Shown piece after piece: positions 8,005 to 13,124 of a stretch of DNA of 13,124 nucleotides. This DNA comes from an uncultured Bacteroidales bacterium (GTDB lineage Bacteria > Bacteroidota > Bacteroidia > Bacteroidales > Paludibacteraceae), in contig CALEPS010000027.1 in the NCBI GenBank assembly GCA_937910305.1, positions 1-13,124 of the forward strand. Reading direction: 5' to 3'. The position numbers and the translations under genes were made by a program. Position 1 is the stretch's first letter. The number at the start of each line of letters is the position of its first letter. The notes under the pieces are model-generated. The model had not been told where the DNA came from, did not search any database, and saw only the letters and a program-made list of their open reading frames with translations.

Positions 8005-8796
8005 ATGAGAAAGACATTTCTAACTATATTATGCACGCTCTGTGCCGGCTTCCTCTTTGCGGGGAATGCCGGTACGAGCGGTGTGTATGAGTGCGGAACG
8101 TGGTTACAATTGGTAGCTACGCCATTTGACGATTATCATTTCGTCGAGTGGTCGGACGGGAATGTCGAGCCGGTACGAACGGTGGAAGTGAATGAGGATG
8201 CAACGTATATCGCTTATTTTGCGGCAAACTGTGAGGAATATGCCAACTGGCCCGTTGTTGCGCTATATGACTGGTTGCTGATGGTCAATGTGACCGCTAT
8301 CAATCAGATGGGCTATTATATCTCTCCGGCTAACGTCACCTGGTATCGGGTGGTTGGAGAACCGGATGATATGCACAACGCATTCCCGCAGGATGACCAA
8401 GTCGTTATTCGAGGCAGTTATTATCTGACGCTAGCGAAGAACCTGCAAAATACAGGCAATTACTATGCGGTGGTGGATGTCTCAAACGCGCAAGGGATGT
8501 TATGCGATGGACTGATGCGGACGGTGATTATCAACTATTTCAATGGAGGCAAAGCGCCGCAGTTGAATCTGCTGCCTAACTACGCTTTACCCGGGCAACA
8601 AATCAAACTCGTTGGGCTCAATCCCAATGAGAAGACTGCTGTCCAGATATTCAGCACAACAGGACAACTCGTTCGTACCTTTGTCTGCGAGGACACCCAA
8701 CTCGTCTTCCCCGCGGAATACACGGCCGGTTGCTATCAGGTGAAAGTATCATCGCCATCCGTCAGCCAAGTGCTCAAGTATCTCGTCCGAAACTAA
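8005..8796 (+). CDS. T9SS sorting-domain protein, last part of a split InlB-repeat adhesin
   Basis: Secreted protein of 263 residues with a signal peptide at about 1-19 or 1-22. It then begins in the middle of a divergent InlB repeat (about 24-73: VYECGTWLQLVATP, YHFVEWSDGN, DATYIAYF), cut at the same point as the preceding protein. Residues 74-184 are a conserved pre-terminal domain (VVALYDWLLMVNVTAIN, ANVTWYRVVG, GNYYAVVDVSNAQGMLC). Residues 185-263 are a T9SS type A sorting domain (LNLLPNYALPGQQIKL, VQIFSTTGQLVRTF, GCYQVKVSS, final KYLVRN). It is the only one of the three split proteins able to use T9SS by itself. Six bases (TTCATT) separate its ATG from the previous stop, with no Shine-Dalgarno, so translation probably depends on re-initiation. 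The stop TAA begins the TAAGGAG that serves the next gene. Confidence 0.87.
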   Translation: MRKTFLTILCTLCAGFLFAGNAGTSGVYECGTWLQLVATPFDDYHFVEWSDGNVEPVRTVEVNEDATYIAYFAANCEEYANWPVVALYDWLLMVNVTAINQMGYYISPANVTWYRVVGEPDDMHNAFPQDDQVVIRGSYYLTLAKNLQNTGNYYAVVDVSNAQGMLCDGLMRTVIINYFNGGKAPQLNLLPNYALPGQQIKLVGLNPNEKTAVQIFSTTGQLVRTFVCEDTQLVFPAEYTAGCYQVKVSSPSVSQVLKYLVRN

Positions 8797-8800
8797 GGAG
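8796..8800 (+). promoter_or_regulatory. Shine-Dalgarno-like site for the second barrel gene
   Basis: AGGAG overlaps the last base of the preceding stop codon and lies 8 bases before the ATG at 8809. The other starts in this locus have no such site, so this gene may be translated more strongly or independently. Confidence 0.55.
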
Positions 8801-8808
8801 ATTGCATT

Positions 8809-9753
8809 ATGAAAAGAATTAGTATTTTTCTCATTGCTCTTACGAGTACGATATTCGTATCGGCGCAATCGACCTTGTCTTTCGGCGCACGCGGCGGCTT
8901 GGATTTTCTGATGCCTCGAAGCAACCAGTTCACCAATTCCAAAGTGGGCGGAGCCGGAGCATTTGATTTGGGCTACACCTATTATTGGAATACGCGCAAT
9001 AGCGGCGACTGGGGTATCCATACCGGCATCTCTGCAGGATATGCAACCAACGGAGCACAGGTTAATTTTAACCATCAGTTCACGAACTACGATTACATGA
9101 ATAACGAGATGCTTTATACTGTTTCCGGTAATGCAGAAATTTCGTTGCAACGCGTTTTCGTAGAAGTGCCTTTGATGGCGGCTCTCCGCACAAATGGTTT
9201 TTTCCTGCAATTGGGATTGAAAGCACAGTTCTCTGCGTGGAGTCGGGCTTCACAATCGCTCAAGAATCCTTCCATTGATGCTTTTTATGTACCGTTCGAT
9301 GTGCATGTCACCGATGAGTTGATTACAGGACTTGTAGCACCGGAAGATATGCAAAAGACCTTCAATAATAGTGCGCCTTTTGTAAATCTACTTGTTGCTA
9401 CGCGTATCGGCTATGAGTTCGAGGTGGGCAATAATGGCAAATTAGGCATTGCGGCATATCTGGATTATAATGCATGGAATAACTATGCAGATACGCGTAA
9501 CAAACCGCTTATCTCCGTTGCTCCTATTTCAGACCCGGCTAATCCCGTTCCTGAGGTTACTGTAAACGATGCGTTTGCTTCTGTTATATCCGGCATCCAT
9601 CCGTTGCAAGTGGGACTTACGGTTTTTTATGCCATCGAACTCGGCGGCTCTCGGCAAGGATTTGGTAACCGTAACGGTTATAAGGCCAAAAACAACTATA
9701 AACGTAACAGAGGCTACAAACCGGCTAATCGATACAGACGTTACAGAAGATAA
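8809..9753 (+). CDS. Outer-membrane beta-barrel protein with basic C-terminal tail
   Basis: Predicted outer-membrane protein of 314 residues. The signal peptide is residues 1-19 (cut VSA|Q). Amphipathic strands include LSFGARGGLDFL, GAGAFDLGYTYYW, GIHTGISAGYAT, VFVEVPLMAALR, FFLQLGLKAQFSAW, LLVATRIGYEF, KLGIAAYLDYNAW and a last strand PLQVGLTVFYAIEL. The general plan matches outer-membrane beta-barrel families of Bacteroidota, and the strand order resembles the barrel at 4773-5633. After the last strand there is a 36-residue tail (279-314) with 13 Arg/Lys, no acidic residue and five tyrosines, ending YRRYRR. In a barrel the C-terminus faces the periplasm, so the tail may contact peptidoglycan or a periplasmic partner; this is inference. 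The gene lies 12 bases behind the T9SS cargo, has a good AGGAG site, and is closed by the terminator at 9804. Confidence 0.82.
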   Translation: MKRISIFLIALTSTIFVSAQSTLSFGARGGLDFLMPRSNQFTNSKVGGAGAFDLGYTYYWNTRNSGDWGIHTGISAGYATNGAQVNFNHQFTNYDYMNNEMLYTVSGNAEISLQRVFVEVPLMAALRTNGFFLQLGLKAQFSAWSRASQSLKNPSIDAFYVPFDVHVTDELITGLVAPEDMQKTFNNSAPFVNLLVATRIGYEFEVGNNGKLGIAAYLDYNAWNNYADTRNKPLISVAPISDPANPVPEVTVNDAFASVISGIHPLQVGLTVFYAIELGGSRQGFGNRNGYKAKNNYKRNRGYKPANRYRRYRR

Positions 9754-9803
9754 CTCTCTCACCGGCCAAGAGGTGAAATAACCTTTCTGTAACATTCTAC
9801 TTT

Positions 9804-9833
9804 AAAGCACGGCACTACATATGCCGTGCTTTT
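9804..9833 (+). terminator. Terminator of the surface-protein locus
   Basis: A perfect 11-bp stem, AAAGCACGGCA with TGCCGTGCTTT, around a 7-base loop with a T-run, 50 bases after the barrel stop codon. The A-run on the 5' side makes it potentially bidirectional. Confidence 0.85.
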
Positions 9834-10023
9834 GTGTTTGTGAAAGGATATTTTATAAATCAAAACATTACACTCTTCTTTTTACTTGCCGCCTACGGCT
9901 CGCTTACCGGACGGATACGGAACGATAGCTCACCTCTCGCCATCAACATCGAGCAGTACTAGTGCTGCGTTTTCTTCTTTTGTCAATTGTACGGCATGCC
10001 ATTTCTCATATCATTTTTTTGCA

Positions 10024-10088
10024 TGACAAACTTGACAAAGTTGACAAAGTTCCGCTTCCGGTTTGCCAACTTTGCCAACTTTGCCAAT
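10024..10088. repeat. Inverted pair of 9-bp tandem repeats
   Basis: Three head-to-tail copies of a TGACAAAGT unit (10024-10050; the first copy reads TGACAAACT) face three copies of a TTTGCCAAC-type unit (10062-10088). The arms 10032-10051 and 10068-10087 match at 18 of 20 positions around a 16-base loop. The two mismatches are A-C on the plus strand but become G-U pairs in a minus-strand RNA, so a minus transcript would form an unbroken 20-bp helix. Confidence 0.75.
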
Positions 10089-10279
10089 GCATTTTTTACA
10101 TCGTCAATTGTTCCGGATGATATCCGGATCCTCCTCATTTTTCATTTCTGTTGCACACTTGCAACAGCCAACATGCTTTCAATCGTTAGTGATTAGTTGT
10201 TGATACCTTAATTATTTGTTATTCATTACCGAGGGTATGTCGATGGCATATCAAGGGTGTGTCAAGGTACAAAACAAAC

Positions 10280-10299
10280 AAGCGCCGGGTAGGGCGCTT
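10280..10299. repeat. Short GC-rich hairpin
   Basis: AAGCGCC and GGCGCTT form a perfect 7-bp stem around GGGTAG. The T-run after it is only three bases, so it is at best a weak terminator. Confidence 0.5.
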
Positions 10300-10338
10300 T
10301 GGTAAAGTGACCAAGGTACTAAGTACTAAGTACAAAGG

Positions 10339-10375
10339 AGAGCAAGTGGCTGAAAGGTCACTTGCTCTTGTTATA
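10339..10375 (+). terminator. Strong hairpin, possible terminator
   Basis: AGAGCAAGTG pairs perfectly with CACTTGCTCT. G-U, C-G and U-G pairs extend the helix to a GAAA tetraloop, giving 13 bp. The tail TGTTATAT is only moderately T-rich. It could stop leftover plus-strand transcription before the convergent gene. Confidence 0.45.
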
Positions 10376-10400
10376 TAGAAACCTTAACAATCGGCAATTA

Positions 10401-10434
10401 TAAAAATCACGGGCGGCTCAATGAGTCGCCCGTG
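10401..10434 (-). terminator. Terminator of the ATPase gene
   Basis: CACGGGCGGCT at 10408-10418 pairs with AGTCGCCCGTG at 10424-10434 (11 bp, one G-U). On the minus strand it is followed by ATTTTTAT. It starts 7 bases beyond the ATPase stop codon. Confidence 0.75.
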
Positions 10435-10440
10435 GTGTGT

Positions 10441-11568
10441 TTAGTTACCGATAAAATCCCTATAGTTATCGGGATGGATGACCGAAAATGTATGATCCGG
10501 ATAGTTCTTGGCAAAGGTGTCCGTCAGACGCACTTTCCGCTCCGGATTCCATTTGAATTCATACGCATGAAGAATGCCGTCCACATCCTCAATGTAATCT
10601 ATTTCCTGTTGCTGCTGTGTACGCCAGAAATAACTCTTGCCGTAAAACTGATGGTACGCATTATGCTTGATTCGTTCGCTGATGATATAGTTCTCCCACA
10701 ACGCACCTGTATCCTGCCGCAAATTCAGAGGCTTGAAATCACCAATTAAGGCATTCCTCACTCCGTTGTCATAGAAATATATTTTGCGGCTTTTCTTCAG
10801 TTCCGAACGCACATTACGGCTGAACGAACGAAGATGGAAGATCACGTACGATTTCTCCAATAAATCCATATAACGCTGGACGGTTAATGAGTTCAATCCT
10901 AACATTCCGCCTAATTCATTGAATGAAACTTCGCTGCCAATTTGCAGAGCCAGGGCTTGAAGCAACTGTTCTATAATCTCCGGCTTGCGCACGTCCTGAA
11001 AGGCGAATATATCTTTGTACAAATAGCTACCGGCTATGTTTGTCAAAATCTCCCGTTCCTCTCCGGGATTATTGATCACATCCGGATAGCACCCATACAG
11101 CAGGCGGCGTTCCAGTAACCGCTTCTCATCTTGCGCCCCGAAATGAGCAATCAGTTCCTCTGCGGACAGCGGATAGAGCACATACTCGTATTTTCTGCCC
11201 GTCAAAGGCTCGTTGATGGAGTTGGACAAATCCAATGCCGACGAACCGGTAACAACAATCTGCTTCTCCGGGAAATTATCAATCAGCAATTTGAGTGTCA
11301 GACCTATATTCTGCACACGCTGAGCCTCGTCAATGAGGATTAAATCCGCGCTCCCTATTTCCGAGCGTAGTTGTGTAGAGGTGGGATTGGTGAGTTTCTG
11401 CCGTACATCCGGTTCATCACAATTCCAATTCACAATCTTGTGTTCTCCCGAGGTCTGGAGCGCACGCAGTAATGTCGTTTTCCCGACCTGACGCGGACCG
11501 ACAATAATAATTGCCTTGCCACGGAACATCCTTGTTTCTACGGTACTCTGTAAAACTCGATTGATCAT
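10441..11568 (-). CDS. AAA-type ATPase with DUF4143 domain
   Basis: Cytoplasmic ATPase of 375 residues, common in Bacteroidota and of unknown physiological role. The P-loop GPRQVGKTT is at 24-32, Walker B LILIDEAQ at 76-83 and the sensor-like VVTGSSALDL near 105-114. A winged-helix-like middle follows (about 180-240). The C-terminal DUF4143 region resembles a PD-(D/E)xK nuclease fold, with GALWENYIISERI, EIDYIE and AYEFKW supplying the E, E-x-D and E-x-K residues. A longer frame would begin at TTG 11598, but that TTG is part of the promoter -7 box TATCTTTG. The ATG at 11568 (MINRVLQ) is therefore the start, and it matches the usual MI-[KN]-R opening of the family. It is a single-gene unit with its own promoter and terminator, convergent with the surface locus. 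No antitoxin-like partner is seen. Confidence 0.9.
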   Translation of the reverse strand: MINRVLQSTVETRMFRGKAIIIVGPRQVGKTTLLRALQTSGEHKIVNWNCDEPDVRQKLTNPTSTQLRSEIGSADLILIDEAQRVQNIGLTLKLLIDNFPEKQIVVTGSSALDLSNSINEPLTGRKYEYVLYPLSAEELIAHFGAQDEKRLLERRLLYGCYPDVINNPGEEREILTNIAGSYLYKDIFAFQDVRKPEIIEQLLQALALQIGSEVSFNELGGMLGLNSLTVQRYMDLLEKSYVIFHLRSFSRNVRSELKKSRKIYFYDNGVRNALIGDFKPLNLRQDTGALWENYIISERIKHNAYHQFYGKSYFWRTQQQQEIDYIEDVDGILHAYEFKWNPERKVRLTDTFAKNYPDHTFSVIHPDNYRDFIGN

Positions 11569-11595
11569 AAAAGCACTAATTATTTTTTTCGGGTG

Positions 11596-11627
11596 CAAAG
11601 ATACAACTTTTTTCTGATATAACCAAA
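11596..11627 (-). promoter_or_regulatory. Bacteroidota promoter of the ATPase gene
   Basis: On the minus strand, TATCTTTG (11596-11603) is a perfect TAnnTTTG -7 box. TTTG (11624-11627) lies 20 bases upstream as the -33 box, in an A/T-rich context. Transcription would start around 11587-11591, giving a leader of about 20 nt. Confidence 0.8.
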
Positions 11628-11984
11628 AAAATATTATATGTTTTTTTTATTATAATCAAAAATTCTTATATTTTATTCATCTATATGAAGTAAAATGTGC
11701 CCGAATGATCCCTAATCGTACATCTCTTTTGGGGCAAAAGAGTAGATATAGCCCCTTACTTTTCCCTTACTTGCATAGCACTTGCCTCCGATAACTATTC
11801 TGTAAGTGCCTGAAAAATATGGAGGATACCTTCCATTCTCGTTCGCATGTCGTTCTTAGCCCCAATGGGCACGATTATTACGCATCGTGAACGTCACTGT
11901 ACCGTGCAAATGTTGTGTTTTGCCTTTTCTCGGGAGATGGTCCCGTGATGGTCGCGTGGAAATGTTGTATTTGGCATATATTTA
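11628..11984. other. Non-coding stretch between ATPase and glyS
   Basis: No gene is supported. The left part is extremely A/T-rich. A perfect 7-bp hairpin CTCTTTT/AAAAGAG lies at 11724-11742; its GGGGC loop is complementary to GCCCC at 11751-11755. A 20-base imperfect direct repeat (17 of 20 identical) occupies 11904-11923 and 11956-11975. Confidence 0.5.
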
Positions 11985-12014
11985 AAACGACCGCCTCAGT
12001 AGGGGCGGTCGTTT
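11985..12014 (-). terminator. Terminator of glycyl-tRNA synthetase
   Basis: AAACGACCGCC and GGCGGTCGTTT form a perfect 11-bp stem around 8 bases. On the minus strand TTTAAATA follows. It lies 42 bases past the glyS stop and is symmetric enough to work in both directions. Confidence 0.8.
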
Positions 12015-12056
12015 GTGTATGGCAGCTATGCTGCGTTGGTAGGGACTATGTCCGTT

Positions 12057-13124
12057 TTATTCCATCGTGTCCTCCATCGAGTCACCGACGATCTTGCGGT
12101 AGAGCTCTTTGGGGTCGGTGGCTTTACGGATAATCTCATGCAGGTCCTCGATCTTCACGCGGTCCTGAGTCATGGTGTCGCGGTAACGGACAGTGACGCA
12201 ACCGTCATTGAGCGTGTCGTGATCGATGGTGATACAGAACGGTGTGCCGACTGCGTCCTGACGGCGGTAACGCTTGCCGATAGAGTCTTTCTCATCGTAA
12301 GCGACCTTGAAGTCGAACTTGAGTTCGTTCATGATCTCGCGTGCCTTCTCGGGCAGACCGTCTTTCTTGACAAGCGGCATGATACAAGCCTTGACAGGTG
12401 CGAGTACCGGCGGCAAGTGGAGTACCACGCGGGTGTCGCCGCCTTCCAGTTGCTGCTCCTCGTAGGACGAACACATCACAGAGAGGAACATACGGTCCAC
12501 ACCGATAGAGGTCTCAATGACATACGGCGTATAGGACTGGTTGAGCTCCGGATCGAAATACTCGATCTTCTTTCCGCTGTACTTGGCGTGCTGCGAGAGG
12601 TCGAAGTTCGTGCGGCTGTGGATACCCTCCACCTCCTTGAAGCCGAACGGCATGAGGAACTCGATATCCGTAGCAGCATTGGCGTAGTGCGCCAGTTTGT
12701 CGTGGTCGTGGAAACGGTATTTCTCGTCGCCTAAGCCCAGCGCTTTGTGCCAGCGGAGGCGGAACTGCTTCCAGTGCTCGAACCATTTGAGCTCCTCGCC
12801 CGGACGAACGAAGAACTGCATCTCCATCTGCTCGAACTCACGCATACGGAAGACGAACTGACGGGCTACAATCTCGTTGCGGAAAGCTTTACCGATTTGC
12901 GCAATACCGAAGGGGATTTTCATACGCCCGGTCTTCTGTACGTTGAGGAAGTTGACAAAGATACCCTGTGCGGTCTCCGGACGGAGGTAAATCTTCATCG
13001 CACCGTCGGCGGTAGAGCCCATCTCGGTCTGGAACATCAGATTGAACTGACGCACATCGGTCCAGTTGCGGGTGCCGGAAATAGGACAAACGATCTCCTC
13101 GTCAAGGATGATCTGCTTCAACTC
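12057..13124 (-). CDS. glyS: Glycyl-tRNA synthetase (homodimeric type), 5' end beyond window
   Basis: Cytoplasmic class II enzyme that charges tRNA-Gly with glycine. The visible 355 codons are the C-terminal two thirds. The frame stays open to the window edge (first residues ELKQIILDEE), so the apparent TTG start at 13121 is internal. About 150 N-terminal residues, including motif 1, should lie to the right, given about 510 residues in Bacteroides homologues (from memory). Visible signatures are CPISGTRNWT, LRPETAQGIFVNF, motif 2 FRNEIVARQFVFRMREFEQ, FHDHDKLAHYANAATDIEF, EGIHSRTNFDL and motif 3 ETSIGVDRMF. The C-terminal anticodon-binding domain begins LAPVKACIMPLVKKDGL and contains GKRYRRQDAVGTPFCIT. 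It is the single-chain alpha-2 type, not the alpha/beta glyQ/glyS type. It ends MEDTME and is followed by a clear terminator. Housekeeping gene, unrelated to the surface locus. Confidence 0.97.
   Translation of the reverse strand, partial: ELKQIILDEEIVCPISGTRNWTDVRQFNLMFQTEMGSTADGAMKIYLRPETAQGIFVNFLNVQKTGRMKIPFGIAQIGKAFRNEIVARQFVFRMREFEQMEMQFFVRPGEELKWFEHWKQFRLRWHKALGLGDEKYRFHDHDKLAHYANAATDIEFLMPFGFKEVEGIHSRTNFDLSQHAKYSGKKIEYFDPELNQSYTPYVIETSIGVDRMFLSVMCSSYEEQQLEGGDTRVVLHLPPVLAPVKACIMPLVKKDGLPEKAREIMNELKFDFKVAYDEKDSIGKRYRRQDAVGTPFCITIDHDTLNDGCVTVRYRDTMTQDRVKIEDLHEIIRKATDPKELYRKIVGDSMEDTME

Larger units (their letters stand above)
9834..10400. other. Non-coding stretch rich in stem-loops
   Basis: No supported gene is seen. 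The 69-codon frame at 9987-10196 simply translates a short tandem repeat. The stretch holds a GCAGTAC/GTGCTGC-type hairpin at 9953-9968 followed by a T-rich run, a two-armed 9-base repeat at 10024-10088, an AT-rich part, and two GC-rich hairpins at 10280-10299 and 10339-10368. A short direct repeat ACTAAGT occurs near 10318-10332. Confidence 0.6.

Noticed and set aside
10024..10088. CRISPR array
   Set aside because: Units are 9 bases and directly adjacent with no unique spacers, and no cas genes are present.
9987..10196. 69-codon frame with TKLTK and FANFANFANAFF runs
   Set aside because: It only translates the 9-base repeats at 10024-10088; there is no start context or homologous domain.
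10441..11568. Toxin-antitoxin or defence role for the DUF4143 ATPase
   Set aside because: Some relatives are discussed in such contexts, but no partner gene, mobile element or defence gene lies nearby, so the role is left open.
12015..12734. 239-codon plus-strand frame antisense to glyS
   Set aside because: The opposite strand encodes an unmistakable glycyl-tRNA synthetase; long antisense frames are common over such codon usage.

Overview
The window looks like a piece of a Bacteroidales (Bacteroidota) chromosome. The evidence is two type IX secretion (T9SS) C-terminal sorting domains, InlB-type repeat proteins, start sites mostly without Shine-Dalgarno sequences, the Bacteroidota promoter element TAnnTTTG, and a glycyl-tRNA synthetase of the homodimeric type found in Bacteroidales. 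Genus cannot be read from the sequence.

Layout. Positions 1-891 hold no convincing protein gene. They contain a chain of promoter-like and terminator-like signals that suggests up to three small or structured RNAs, the last of which (about 311-778) may also act as a long leader for the first gene. Positions 892-9753 are a plus-strand cell-surface locus of six secreted proteins. These are a 1294-residue T9SS cargo with an IgGFc-binding-like N-terminus and tandem 51-residue repeats; an outer-membrane beta-barrel overlapping it by ATGA; three consecutive InlB-repeat proteins, of which only the last has a T9SS sorting domain; and a second outer-membrane beta-barrel. The order is therefore 'T9SS cargo then barrel', twice. 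A strong terminator closes the locus at 9804-9833. Positions 9834-10407 are non-coding and full of stem-loops. The minus strand then carries a DUF4143-type ATPase (10441-11568) with its own promoter and terminator, another non-coding stretch (11628-11984), and the 3' two thirds of glycyl-tRNA synthetase (12057-13124, running off the window).

Most interesting point. The three InlB-repeat proteins at 5734-8796 read like one long adhesin cut twice at the same place inside a repeat. Proteins 1 and 2 each end with the first strand or strands of a divergent InlB repeat. Proteins 2 and 3 each begin, directly after a fresh signal peptide, with the rest of that same repeat. All three lie in the same reading frame, and only one stop codon separates the second from the third. 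This may be a multi-subunit surface adhesin whose subunits join by completing each other's split repeat domains, with only the last subunit carrying the T9SS export and anchoring signal. The split is seen in the sequence; the assembly model is inference.
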